This document shows positions 36,639 through 46,268 of a stretch of 64,000 nt of DNA, one piece after another (within the stretch, counting starts at the first letter, position 1; the number at the start of each line of letters is the position of its first letter). Below the pieces are notes generated by a model that worked only from the letters and a program-made list of their open reading frames with translations, was not told where the DNA came from and ran no database searches. The stretch is from Belliella aquatica (GTDB lineage: Bacteria; Bacteroidota; Bacteroidia; Cytophagales; Cyclobacteriaceae), in NCBI RefSeq assembly GCF_014637795.1, contig NZ_BMFD01000001.1, forward strand, positions 414,523 through 478,522. The letters run 5' to 3'. The translations under genes and the position numbers were made by a program.

Positions 36639-39044
36639 TTAAAGTGTTAATGTTAGAGAAATAGATTTGCCAGAGCTTGAGATAACTTTATTTTCAACGG
36701 TTTCTATTTCATTGTTGTTTAGTTTCAAAGATTTAAATTGATAAAATGAAGGGTCAAAGTGAATTTCCCAATCCCCATTTTCTTGTGTGATCTCTATCTC
36801 AATTTCATTTCCTTCCTTTTTGAATTTCATTGAAATGCTGTTGTCGGATATGATCACATTTTCGATCTTGGCTTCATTCCAAGCACTTGGCATTTGAGGT
36901 TTAATGTGGATAACTTTCTTTGAGGCATCCGGCTTGATCCCGAAGAACTGTGTTACGACTGGTACGGCATAGCTATACAGATTCCAAGCTTACGCCATCA
37001 TTCCATAGTCAGGAGAGACTTCATAAATTGAACCTGGCAATGCAAAACCAAATGAGCGGGTCATCCGCTTTAAATAGTCTAAGGCCTTATCGGGTCTTCC
37101 GTAATTGTTCTCAGCGATAGCTTGCACGCCCGTTGGCAAAGTCATCACTGCTCCTGTATAAGAGAAGACCTTGCTGCCTTCAAACTTCCCGTCTTCGGAT
37201 TCAGATGCTTCATCTCTATCTATTCCTGTCACAAATACGCCAAATGGGTTGACGAATTTTGATCCTTTGTCTAAAGCTTTAATGGCTTTTTCTTCTTCGG
37301 CAATTCCCATTTCCATGGGTGTGTTGACAACCCAGTTGTGAAAAAGGACGAAGCCTTGCTTTTTATTGCGAGGATATGTGGATAACTTCCTTTTAGTAGC
37401 TTTCAATTCTTCCACAGCCCAAGGTTTATTTAAGGTATCAGCTCTTACAATTGCAGCATCGATCAATTTCAAAGCTTCCGAAGTAGTGCCTATAAAATCG
37501 GCATACGAATTGAATTCTTCAACCCAAAATTCTTCGTTGATCTTTTCTTTCAGTAAATCAGCGGTTTGTTGATAACTTTTGGCTTGTTCTGCATCACCGA
37601 TAACCTTGGCCATTTTTGCGGCATCAGCAAAAGCTTTTTGCGTGTAAACAGCCACATCAATCATCTCGGATTCTAATCCGTGAATTTCCATCATGCCATA
37701 CCCATCAGGGAAAAGATTTCCATCCTTGTCCTTTTCTTCCATTAGCCATTTCAGCCCTTTCTTGATAAAGGGATAATACTTTCCTAAAAATTCCCTATCT
37801 CCAGTCCATTGATATACCCACCAAATCAGAGAGGTAAACTGTGGCGTTTCATTGATATTTCCTGGATTGAAAATCACACCATTTGTACTGACTTCATGAA
37901 TCACTTGACCGTTGCCGTTTGATTCAGAGAGTTTGTGGATAAGTTCGATCGTACGATAAACCAAGTCTTTTCTTCCAGTAGCTATCGCTCCTTTTAAGGT
38001 GTATTCATTGTCCACACCAAACCACCAAGGATAATCCGGCATCCCCGCGCCAAGCCCTCGACCTACTTCAGGCACATCTCTCACCAACCATTCGGTGTTA
38101 TATTTCACCCACTCAAAAGCTTCCTGCAATTCCTTATCGGGAATAGTTAACTTTGACATGGAAGCGATTCTTTCATAATGCTTGATTTTGTCCTTCAAGT
38201 AAGTCTCATAGTGTTGCGCCAAAAGGTCATAGGTTTTTTCAACATTTTGCTGAGAAGTATAAGAACCTGCTATGAAAACCTTGAATGTCTTTTCTTCTTT
38301 CGATTTTAAGGATATTTTGTATTTTAGATTGGCAGAAGTTCCTTTTCCCTGTGGTGTGTAGTTACAGTTCGGATCAGCCGCTTCTGATTGTATTGCTATT
38401 TCATTTGAACCAAAAAGTACATGCCATTCATTGGATTGATCTTTTCCCCGCCAAGCTTGCCTAATTTCATCGAAAACCAGGTTATCCACATCATCAATCA
38501 TCCCCACTCTTTCACCTAGCCATGCCGGTATCAAATCAGTATAGCCCGAAAAATTAAAATCAAAAGTCTGCTTTTGATCACTCTTATTTGTAAAAGTGTA
38601 TTCTATGATGACGCCTTCTATTGCATCAGGAACAAATTGAAACCTTGAGATTTCTAAATCTGGGATGGTTGTTTCAAAGACATGCTTGTTTCCAAATGGG
38701 AAATTAACAAACTGATCAGCGCGATCTAGACAATAAGAACTTCCATCTAATTGGACCGAGTTTGTAAACCCATCCATCAGTTTGATTGGATGATTCCAAA
38801 TCCCACCCATTTCACCTTCGACATGCCATCCTAAATCCGGGAAAGTTCCATTTTGATGCCCTACCATATAGACACGGTCACCTGCGGAAACAAAAGGAGA
38901 GTTGAGATATTCTTTTTTTCCGATCAACTGAGGACTATCAGCAATAAGATTTTGTAAATTAGTTTGAGGTGGTTCGGATTTGCATCCAAAAACAAGAAGG
39001 GCTAAAAAAGCAAAGTAGAGGTGATCTAGGGTAAATTTATTCAT
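36639..39044 (-). pseudogene. Debranching-type (six-hairpin) glycosidase lipoprotein interrupted by an in-frame stop
   Basis: Without the TAA at 36990-36992 the frame would encode about 801 residues. The first 684 hold a lipobox (Cys21 in VFGCKS), an N-terminal beta domain and an (alpha/alpha)6-type catalytic region with GAGMPDYPWWFGVDNEYTL, NLFPDGYGMMEIHG and GFVLFHNWVVNTPMEMG. The last visible words are VSPDYGMMA, then the stop; immediately after it the same frame continues AWNLYSYAVPVVTQFFGIKP and runs another 117 codons as a C-terminal beta domain. The continuing frame and match to family order show one gene broken by a single codon change, not two genes. It resembles glycogen-debranching/MGH1-like hydrolases. 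Truncated product or readthrough cannot be excluded. Confidence 0.88.
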
Positions 39045-39324
39045 AGCAAAAGATATAAGACTTGATAATAAATGTAAGTCTTATACCTTAATTATCATAC
39101 TTTATCACTCCACCTTTACAGCTCGATAACAAGATTTTTGTGGTTGAATTTATGATTGGCAAATTGATTGAGCTTATTATGCTTGCTGTTTTTTGGATTT
39201 TTTTCCAATGTAATGCATGTTTTTTATTGCTCAGGAAGATACATTTCATGGTATTTAACTTTGGTTATATGTAAAATATCGGATAAAATAAAAATAGACC
39301 TTACCGATTTTAAAATAAAAATTG

Positions 39325-39332
39325 TAACTTTG
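39325..39332 (+). promoter_or_regulatory. Bacteroidota -7 promoter box directly in front of fic
   Basis: TAACTTTG matches TAnnTTTG and ends only four bases before the ATG at 39337. If used, the transcript would be leaderless or nearly so. No clear -33 element is seen. Confidence 0.45.
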
Positions 39333-39336
39333 AAGC

Positions 39337-40293
39337 ATGAAATACGATTTTAATATAGGGCAGCTGAGCGAAAACACCTTGCAATTGATGCAATCTGTGC
39401 ACAATAAAAAGCAAAGATTGGATGTGTTTGGTCCTATTCCTCATGCTTTGCTGGCCAATATTAGAGAAAACCTGAATATAGAATGGACCTATAATTCCAA
39501 TCATATTGAAGGGAATACACTCACCTTACAAGAGACCCGTATGGTGCTTGAAGATGGGATTACCGTGGGTGGCAAATCTTTGAACGAGCATCTTGAGATT
39601 GTAAACCACAGAGAGGCCATAAACTATGTAGAGTCTTTGGTATCATCAGATTATAAACTTACTGAAAGAGACATTTTGGATGTGCACGAATTGGTGCTCA
39701 ATAAAATCCAAAAGGACTTTGCTGGAAGATTTCGTACGGCTGGTGTTCGTATTGGAGGGGCTAATTTTATACCGCCCAATGCGCTAAAAGTGCCCGATTT
39801 GATTACCGAATTGATTGACTGGGAGAATACTTGTACGATGGATATTCTTGAAAAAGTCGCCTTATTTCACCATCGGTTTGTGTGGGTTCATCCTTTTTTT
39901 GATGGCAATGGCCGCACGGTTCGCTTGATAATGAATTTACTGCTAATGAAAGAAGGGTTTCCTCCTGCGGTGATTTTAGGTGTGGACAGAAAGCGCTATT
40001 ACCAAGCTTTGAATCTGGCCAACACAGGTAATTTTGATAAGCTGACGTTTCTGATTGCGCAAGCTATAGACAGATCGCTTACCATTTATTTAAACAGTTT
40101 GGAGGATACCACTGGTGATTTTGATGCGATTTCTAATATTGTCAGAGAGTCGGATGTACCTTATGGTCAGGAGTACATCAGCTTGTTGGCACGTCAAGGA
40201 AAAATAGAAGCCTATAAAGAGGGTCGTGTATGGTACACCTCCAAAAAGTCTGTTGAAAATTATCTAAAAGGCAAAAAAGGGAAGAAATCTTAA
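39337..40293 (+). CDS. Fic family AMPylase-type protein with N-terminal inhibitory helix
   Basis: A 318-residue cytoplasmic protein. The Fic motif is HPFFDGNGRTVR (residues 185-196), with the catalytic histidine at 185. The autoinhibitory motif SxxxEG is present as SNHIEG (54-59), so this is a class II Fic protein in which the glutamate blocks ATP until released. A winged-helix-like domain at the C-terminus (VPYGQEYISLLARQGKIEAY) may bind DNA. Fic enzymes transfer AMP or other groups to proteins; the target is unknown. No antitoxin gene is adjacent, in keeping with internal inhibition. Confidence 0.93.
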   Translation: MKYDFNIGQLSENTLQLMQSVHNKKQRLDVFGPIPHALLANIRENLNIEWTYNSNHIEGNTLTLQETRMVLEDGITVGGKSLNEHLEIVNHREAINYVESLVSSDYKLTERDILDVHELVLNKIQKDFAGRFRTAGVRIGGANFIPPNALKVPDLITELIDWENTCTMDILEKVALFHHRFVWVHPFFDGNGRTVRLIMNLLLMKEGFPPAVILGVDRKRYYQALNLANTGNFDKLTFLIAQAIDRSLTIYLNSLEDTTGDFDAISNIVRESDVPYGQEYISLLARQGKIEAYKEGRVWYTSKKSVENYLKGKKGKKS

Positions 40294-40308
40294 ATCTTCC
40301 CTTTTTTT
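40273..40308. terminator. Bidirectional terminator between fic and the convergent secreted-protein gene
   Basis: AAAAAAGGGAAGA (40273-40285) pairs with TCTTCCCTTTTTT (40295-40307). The A run on one side and T run on the other allow termination in both directions. The left arm overlaps the last fic codons. Confidence 0.88.
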
Positions 40309-40312
40309 ATAA

Positions 40313-40894
40313 TTAATCTTCCCATCCCCAAGGGGTCGGAGGTGTTTCTACCTCTTTGGTTAGATCAAATTTAACTGTGATAGGAGAGTTGTTATTGATT
40401 CTTCGAAGGTTATAAGTAAAGGAAGTGTCATCCAAAGTTATCCACCAAATATTAGTAGCTGCATAAGGAATCAAATCCGTAGTTTCTTGATCTGCTGGGA
40501 AAAATTGAACTTTAGCCATTCCTGTATTGCTGCTCAATCCTCCATACTGAGTTACTCTGTCTTCAGTTCCATCCTCGTGTCTATGGTCATGCTTGAGTTT
40601 GATCAAGTTTCCTTCTTCCATTGTCAATACCCAAGTTCGAGAGTGGTCGTCACCAACGTGAAACGGAACAGTGATCTTTCCATCTTCGCAAGTCCTCACA
40701 TGCATGACTAGTTTTTTTCCATAGAATTGATCATTTTCTGAGGCATTTAGCATCTCGCCTTCAAATGATTTACCGCAATGCTTGGATAGATTTTCCCAGA
40801 AAGCTAATGATCCAGGGCCTTCAGGTGCTGCTGTTCTTTGAGCCTGAACATGCAGGCTGATCAACATTAAAAATAGGATAAGAAGATTTTTCAT
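40313..40894 (-). CDS. Secreted protein of unknown function
   Basis: I chose the ATG at 40894, which gives a good signal peptide (MKNLLILFLMLISLHVQAQ); an upstream ATG at 40915 adds seven residues. The mature part of about 174 residues is rich in beta strands, with three histidine-containing patches (KHCGKSF, FHVGDDHSRTW, KHDHRHEDGTED) and a C-terminal PPTPWGWED tail. The cysteine pair in KHC and RTCEDG may form a disulfide. The His/Asp-rich loop suggests metal or ligand binding, which is only inference. I do not recognise a named family. Confidence 0.8.
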   Translation of the reverse strand: MKNLLILFLMLISLHVQAQRTAAPEGPGSLAFWENLSKHCGKSFEGEMLNASENDQFYGKKLVMHVRTCEDGKITVPFHVGDDHSRTWVLTMEEGNLIKLKHDHRHEDGTEDRVTQYGGLSSNTGMAKVQFFPADQETTDLIPYAATNIWWITLDDTSFTYNLRRINNNSPITVKFDLTKEVETPPTPWGWED

Positions 40895-41021
40895 TCTTTT
40901 TTTGATTTTGTACAATTGATTTGTGTGATATCTTTTGAGTTAATTACTTATAAGTTTACAATAAGGTTAAAATTCTTGATAATGCACAAACACTTTATAT
41001 AAACAGGCAGTTGTTTTATCG

Positions 41022-42446
41022 ATGAAGTACAAGCGTTTATTAGTTTGGTTTAGAAATGACTTAAGGCTGCATGATCATGCAGCCTTATTTTCCGCTGTTG
41101 AAAAATCGGAAGAAGTTATTCCTGTTTATTGTTTTGATCCTAGAATGTTCAGAGAAACCCATCTAGGGTTTGTTAAAACTGGAAATCACAGGGCAAAATT
41201 CTTACTTCAAGCAGTGGAAAACTTGAAGAGAAATCTTCAGAACGTGGGTTCGAACTTATTGATATTGCATGGTAAGCCAGAGGATTTAATTCCACAAGTG
41301 GCAAAAGAACTTGGTGTGCAAGCCATATATTTTTCTGAAGAAGTTACCGCAGAAGAAAAAGCTGTTGAAAGCGCATTAGAAAATGCAGCTTATAAATTGG
41401 GGGTTGAGACGGCTTCATTTTGGCAAAGCACCTTATTTAATTTGGAAGATTTGCCATTTCCTGTCAATCAAACTCCTGAAGTTTTTACACAGTTCAGAAA
41501 GGAATGTGAGAAATTTTCAAAAGTGAGAAAGGCTTTTCCTGCTCCGAAAATTATCAAGTCACCAACAATAGAATGGGGAGACTTCCCTGCTCTTTCAAAA
41601 TATGGTTTGGAGAACCCTGCCATTTCATCTCAAGCTGTGATGGTGTTCGAAGGTGGAGAGGATGAAGGAATCAGGCGACTCCAAACTTACTTTTGGAAAA
41701 ATGACTGCTTAAAAACGTATAAAGAAACTAGAAATGGTCTTTTGGGCGCGGACTACAGCAGTAAATTTTCTCCCTGGATGGCTTTAGGATGTCTATCGCC
41801 TAGATATATCTTTGAAGAGGTTAAGAAATACGAAAAAGAAATAAAGAAAAATCAGTCTACTTATTGGTTGATTTTTGAGTTGATTTGGAGAGACTACTTC
41901 AGGTTTATTGCTAAAAAGCATGGAAACAAGATTTTCCAAGTGTCCGGAATCAAAAACACTGTGGATAACTGGAATAGAAGTGAGCGGCTTTTTCAAAAAT
42001 GGACTGATGGTAATACCGGTATTCCTTTTATTGATGCAAACATGCGGGAGCTTAATGCCTCTGGTTTTATGTCAAACAGAGGTAGACAGATTGTAGCTTC
42101 TTTTCTAGTGAATGATTTGAATATCGATTGGAGATGGGGTGCAGCGTATTTTGAGAGTCAGTTGATAGATTATGATGTTTGTTCCAATTGGGGAAATTGG
42201 ATGTACGTTGCTGGAGTTGGTAATGATCCTAGAGAGAATAGGTATTTCAACATCCTTAAGCAAGCGCACAATTATGATAGAAAAGGAGAGTATATTCGAC
42301 ATTGGATACCAGAACTTGATCCGATTCAGGGATTTGACATCCATCAGCCTTTCGAGTTATCCACAAAGCAGTTGAAGGAATCTGGAATTTCCCTAGGAGG
42401 TACTTATCCACATCCGATGATCAAGATACCTAAGTCCTTCCTTTAG
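41022..42446 (+). CDS. Cryptochrome DASH
   Basis: A 474-residue flavoprotein of the photolyase/cryptochrome superfamily, expected to bind FAD and a folate antenna and to repair cyclobutane dimers in single-stranded DNA or act in light signalling. The N-terminal photolyase alpha/beta domain starts LVWFRNDLRLHDHAAL. The DASH signature QSTLFNLEDLPF (about residues 139-150) separates it from classical photolyase. The FAD-binding C-terminal half has LIWRDYFRFIAKKHGNKIF and the conserved GNDPRENRYFN. The gene ends directly at a palindromic element. Confidence 0.94.
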   Translation: MKYKRLLVWFRNDLRLHDHAALFSAVEKSEEVIPVYCFDPRMFRETHLGFVKTGNHRAKFLLQAVENLKRNLQNVGSNLLILHGKPEDLIPQVAKELGVQAIYFSEEVTAEEKAVESALENAAYKLGVETASFWQSTLFNLEDLPFPVNQTPEVFTQFRKECEKFSKVRKAFPAPKIIKSPTIEWGDFPALSKYGLENPAISSQAVMVFEGGEDEGIRRLQTYFWKNDCLKTYKETRNGLLGADYSSKFSPWMALGCLSPRYIFEEVKKYEKEIKKNQSTYWLIFELIWRDYFRFIAKKHGNKIFQVSGIKNTVDNWNRSERLFQKWTDGNTGIPFIDANMRELNASGFMSNRGRQIVASFLVNDLNIDWRWGAAYFESQLIDYDVCSNWGNWMYVAGVGNDPRENRYFNILKQAHNYDRKGEYIRHWIPELDPIQGFDIHQPFELSTKQLKESGISLGGTYPHPMIKIPKSFL

Positions 42447-42599
42447 GATAGAACGCTGATGACGCAGATTTAGCGGATAGTCACGGATTAAGAAAGCTTA
42501 GTGAGTCTTATATTAGTAACAGTGGTACGATAGATTAAAATTAGAGGGATCTTATGCATCAGCGTTAATATGCAAAATCAGCGTTATCAGCGTTCCATC
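42447..42599. repeat. 153-bp palindromic element, MITE/REP-like
   Basis: The ends are imperfect inverted repeats: GATAGAACGCTGATGACGCA near 42447 and, read from the other side, GATGGAACGCTGATAACGCT ending at 42599. The element starts one base after the cryptochrome stop. Its right end overlaps the hydrolase gene, supplying its last codons (Met-Glu-Arg) and the stop. There is no transposase frame. Confidence 0.7.
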
Positions 42600-43345
42600 A
42601 AAAAAGCTTTAACTATCTCCAAACATTTATTTTTCTCTTCAAACATCCCCATGTGACCAACTCCTTCTAATTCATGGTAGGCAGTAACAAAAGCTGCATG
42701 TTCTTTGCTTGCCTCTATTTTTATAGCAGGATCTAAGGTGCCGACGATCATCAGTTTTGCGCCTCCAAAAGTTTTCCACACTTCAAATCTGTCTTTTCGG
42801 TCTCGCATGGCTTCGATGTATACGATGACAGTTTTCTTGGCTGTCTTTTTTCCGTATTGAATCAAGGTAGCGATTTCTTCCTCCAATCGTTCTTGATGCT
42901 GAACAGCAAACAAAGGAGGTACAAAAGATTCTATGAACTTTTCCACACCATGTTTTTTGATAAATGTGATGGTTTTGTTTCGGGTGTGCTTTTTTTCTTG
43001 GTCATCAGCAAACGCTGTGGAATGAAACAATCCAATACCTCTAAGCTCCGAACCCATCAACTTCGCCATAGCCAAAGCAACATAACCTCCAAGAGAATGG
43101 CCTATGATAATCGGCTTTTGGATTTTTTGTTCTTCCATCCATTCATGAAGGGTAACTGCTACTTCTTCAAGATTCAATTGTGAAGAGCTTAATAAAGACT
43201 CACCAAAACCAGGCAAATCAAGACAATAAACAGTGTGGCTTTCTGAAAGTTGTACGGAAAAAGTTTTCCACATTTCCTTCGTTTCACAAAATCCATGAAG
43301 TAGGATGATTGGCTTTCCAGCGCCTTGTTTGGTAAAAGAGATCAT
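42587..43345 (-). CDS. Alpha/beta hydrolase
   Basis: A 252-residue cytoplasmic hydrolase. The oxyanion region is LLHGFCET near residue 15, the nucleophile elbow is GHSLGG (about 82-87, serine at 84), the acid is probably the aspartate in GTLDPAIK (about 206), and the histidine is in GVGHMGMFE (about 232). The substrate cannot be read from the sequence; esterase, lactonase or thioesterase activity is possible. The C-terminus is formed from the repeat element downstream. Confidence 0.9.
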   Translation of the reverse strand: MISFTKQGAGKPIILLHGFCETKEMWKTFSVQLSESHTVYCLDLPGFGESLLSSSQLNLEEVAVTLHEWMEEQKIQKPIIIGHSLGGYVALAMAKLMGSELRGIGLFHSTAFADDQEKKHTRNKTITFIKKHGVEKFIESFVPPLFAVQHQERLEEEIATLIQYGKKTAKKTVIVYIEAMRDRKDRFEVWKTFGGAKLMIVGTLDPAIKIEASKEHAAFVTAYHELEGVGHMGMFEEKNKCLEIVKAFLMER

Positions 43346-43354
43346 AATGTAAAA

Positions 43355-43389
43355 ATAAAAAAAGCCTTGCTGAATTTACAGCAAGGCTT
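43355..43389 (-). terminator. Intrinsic terminator of dxs
   Basis: AAGCCTTGCTG (43362-43372) pairs with CAGCAAGGCTT (43379-43389) across a 6-base loop and is followed on the minus strand by TTTTTATTTTT, about 20 bases past the dxs stop. Confidence 0.9.
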
Positions 43390-43411
43390 CTACTAAAATA
43401 TCAATCTAATA

Positions 43412-45328
43412 TTATCTTCTAACCTGTACTTCAACCAGTTCCCTTACAGCATCTGCAATTCCTTCTGGATCAAAGCCACATTCTCTGTGAAGCTCAATTT
43501 GCTCACCATGTTCTACGATGGTATCTGGAATACCTAATCTCTTAACCTGAGAAGTGTAACCATGGTCTGTCATCCATTCCACGACCGCAGAACCAAATCC
43601 TCCCATCAATGCTCCATCTTCTACAGTGATCACTTTCTTGAATTTTCCAAAAACTTCATGCAATAAGTCTGCATCCAATGGCTTCACAAATCTCATATCA
43701 TAATGCGCTGGATTTATACCTTCTTCTGCAAGTTTCTCTGTTGCTTCTACGGCGTAATTCCCAATATGTCCTAGCGTCAAAATTGCCACTTCCTCACCTT
43801 CTTTAATGATTCTACCTTGACCTATTGGAATTTCACGCATTGGTGTTCTCCATTCAGTCATCACACCTTGACCTCTTGGGTAACGGATAGAGAAAGGACC
43901 TTGGTATTGCGTAGCGGTATACATCAGGTTTCTCAACTCTTCTTCATTCATCGGAGCTGTTACGACCATATTTGGAACACATCTGAAAAAGGCAATGTCA
44001 TAAGCGCCATGATGCGTAGGTCCATCAGCGCCAGCAAAGCCAGCTCTGTCTAAACAGAATACAACTTGCAAATTTTGCAAAGCGACATCATGCACAACTT
44101 GATCATAAGCTCGCTGCATGAAGGAACTGTAAATATTACAGAAAGGGATCATTCCCTGAGTAGCCAAACCCGCAGAGAAAGTTACTGCGTGCTGCTCAGC
44201 GATTCCGACGTCAAATGCTCGGTCAGGCATTTCCTTCATCATGATATTCAGTGAAGAACCTGAAGGCATTGCTGGGGTGATCCCCATGATTTTATCATTT
44301 TCCTTAGCCAACTCTACCAAAGTATGTCCAAATACATCTTGGTATTTTGGTGGTTGTGGTGCCGTAGGAGTTTTTTTATAAATCTCACCAGTTACCTTAT
44401 CAAACAATCCTGGGGCATGCCAAGTAGTTTTATTTCCATTTTCGGCAGGTGCATAACCTTTTCCTTTTACTGTAACACAGTGAAGGATTTTTGGTCCAGG
44501 AATATCTCTCAAATCAGAGAGTACTTCTACCAAATGATTCACATCATGACCATCTACAGGGCCAAAATATCTTAGATTTAAGGATTCAAATAAATTGCTT
44601 TGTTTTAAGACAGTAGACTTGATCGCACCTTCTACTTTAGAAATCACTTCTTGAGCAGAAGAGCCAAACTTGCTAAACTTGCCCAACAAATTCCAAACTT
44701 CGTCTTTGACCTTATTGTAAGTATGTGAAGTGGTGATGTCTGTCAAATAATCTTTCAATGCACCCACATTTGGGTCGATAGACATGCAATTATCATTCAG
44801 AATAATAATCAAATTGGTATCTGAAACACCTGCATGATTCATGGCTTCGAATGCCATCCCACCAGTCATTGATCCATCACCAATCACAGCCACATGTTGC
44901 TTCAATTTATCACCCTTATATTTTGAGGCCATGGCCATTCCAAGAGCAGCAGAAATAGAGGTGCTCGAATGACCTACACCAAAAGTATCGTATTCGCTTT
45001 CTTTTCTTTTTGGAAAACCAGATAAGCCCCCATAAATCCGGTTTGTGTGAAATTGATTTTTTCGCCCAGTTAAAATTTTGTGTCCATAAGCCTGATGACC
45101 GACATCCCACACAAGTTGATCTTCTGGCGTATTCAGTACATAATGAAGTGCAACAGTCAATTCTACTACACCCAAACTTGCACCAAAATGACCACCATAG
45201 ATAGACACATTATCCACAATAAACTGACGAAGTTCATCACTGATTTGGATAAGCTGATCTTTGGAAAACTTTTTAAGATCGGCTGGGGAGTCGATCTGAG
45301 CGAGTAATTTACCTGGGGTAATAATCAT
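43412..45328 (-). CDS. dxs: 1-deoxy-D-xylulose-5-phosphate synthase
   Basis: A 638-residue thiamine-diphosphate enzyme that condenses pyruvate and glyceraldehyde 3-phosphate at the entry of the MEP isoprenoid pathway. The conserved GHQAYGHKILTGR lies around residue 77, the ThDP/Mg site is GDGSMTGGMAFEAMN (about 147-161), and the transketolase-like domain has DRAGFAGADGPTHHG and a C-terminal Rossmann domain (GALMGGFGSAVVEW). The length is normal. It is monocistronic, divergent from scpA, and followed by its own terminator. Confidence 0.97.
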   Translation of the reverse strand: MIITPGKLLAQIDSPADLKKFSKDQLIQISDELRQFIVDNVSIYGGHFGASLGVVELTVALHYVLNTPEDQLVWDVGHQAYGHKILTGRKNQFHTNRIYGGLSGFPKRKESEYDTFGVGHSSTSISAALGMAMASKYKGDKLKQHVAVIGDGSMTGGMAFEAMNHAGVSDTNLIIILNDNCMSIDPNVGALKDYLTDITTSHTYNKVKDEVWNLLGKFSKFGSSAQEVISKVEGAIKSTVLKQSNLFESLNLRYFGPVDGHDVNHLVEVLSDLRDIPGPKILHCVTVKGKGYAPAENGNKTTWHAPGLFDKVTGEIYKKTPTAPQPPKYQDVFGHTLVELAKENDKIMGITPAMPSGSSLNIMMKEMPDRAFDVGIAEQHAVTFSAGLATQGMIPFCNIYSSFMQRAYDQVVHDVALQNLQVVFCLDRAGFAGADGPTHHGAYDIAFFRCVPNMVVTAPMNEEELRNLMYTATQYQGPFSIRYPRGQGVMTEWRTPMREIPIGQGRIIKEGEEVAILTLGHIGNYAVEATEKLAEEGINPAHYDMRFVKPLDADLLHEVFGKFKKVITVEDGALMGGFGSAVVEWMTDHGYTSQVKRLGIPDTIVEHGEQIELHRECGFDPEGIADAVRELVEVQVRR

Positions 45329-45463
45329 TATGTATGTTTTGTTTTATAAAAATAGTAAACTCTGTTACTAAGCTATTGTTTTGAACAAGTCAAGATTCAA
45401 GCCAAAGCAAATCTGTAAATAAGCTTTTATCTTAACAGGCGTTTAATTTAGCATTAATTTAGA

Positions 45464-45471
45464 TATCTTTG
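45464..45471 (+). promoter_or_regulatory. Bacteroidota -7 promoter box of the scpA operon
   Basis: TATCTTTG matches TAnnTTTG, 44 bases before the GTG start of scpA. A TTTA about 18 bases upstream could act as a weak -33 element. Confidence 0.5.
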
Positions 45472-45515
45472 AATGCTAGTGCACCGCAAAATTAAGATAA
45501 AATAAATAGTATCCA

Positions 45516-46265
45516 GTGAGTTTCGAAATCAAATTACCACTTTTCGAAGGACCGTTCGATTTGATGCTCTTCTTTATTGAAAGAGATGAGTTGGATATCT
45601 ATGATATTCCTATCTTTAAGATAACGAATGACTTCTTGGAATACCTCCATCATTTGGAAAAAATGGAGATAGAAGTGGCGAGCGAATTTATCCTATTTGC
45701 TGCGACTTTGATGAAAATAAAGTCCAAAATGCTGATTCCAAGACCTGAAATCAACGAGCATGGGGAAGAGGTCGATCCAAGAGAGGAGCTGATCAGACAT
45801 TTGTTGGAATATAAAAAGTATAAATCAGTGATTGGTGATTTGGCTACTTTGGAAGAAAGTCAACTTGCCAAAGAGAAGCGGGGAAATATCTTGTCAGAGC
45901 TCAAGCAATTGTCTAAGGTAGATGATGTAGAGGCTGAAATGCAAGACTTAGATTTATACAAATTGCTGAAAGTCTATCAAAAAGTAATGTCAAAATTCGC
46001 TGCTAGGACGGATGAAACCATGCATACGGTTGTTCAGTATCCGTATTCCATCGAACAGCAAAAGGATTTTGTTATGGATAAAATAAGCTTTAGAGATAAG
46101 GTGCCTTTTACTGAATTCATTTCTTACAAACCAGATAAAATTTTCGTGATTTATACTTTTTTGGCCATTTTGGAACTTCTCCAACTTTCCTTGGTTACAA
46201 TCAGGATAGGTGAGGGATTTAATAATTTCTGGGTTGAAAAAACAGAGCCGGTTACAATGGCTTAG
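45516..46265 (+). CDS. scpA: Segregation and condensation protein A
   Basis: A 249-residue kleisin that bridges SMC and ScpB in bacterial condensin. It starts at GTG 45516. The family start is FEGPFDLMLFFIERDELDIYDIPI, split over residues 9-33, then the VASEFILFAATLMKIKSKMLIPR helix and a C-terminal winged helix (TFLAILELLQLSLVTIR). No scpB is adjacent, as is common in this phylum. It begins a three-gene run with a membrane protein and murF-alr, with a gap of three bases to the next gene. Confidence 0.95.
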   Translation: MSFEIKLPLFEGPFDLMLFFIERDELDIYDIPIFKITNDFLEYLHHLEKMEIEVASEFILFAATLMKIKSKMLIPRPEINEHGEEVDPREELIRHLLEYKKYKSVIGDLATLEESQLAKEKRGNILSELKQLSKVDDVEAEMQDLDLYKLLKVYQKVMSKFAARTDETMHTVVQYPYSIEQQKDFVMDKISFRDKVPFTEFISYKPDKIFVIYTFLAILELLQLSLVTIRIGEGFNNFWVEKTEPVTMA

Positions 46266-46268
46266 TGT

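Noticed and set aside
36639-36893. A separate small gene of 84 residues downstream of the glycosidase
   Set aside because: It is in the same frame as the interrupted glycosidase and continues its C-terminal domain through codons that are open right up to the TAA.
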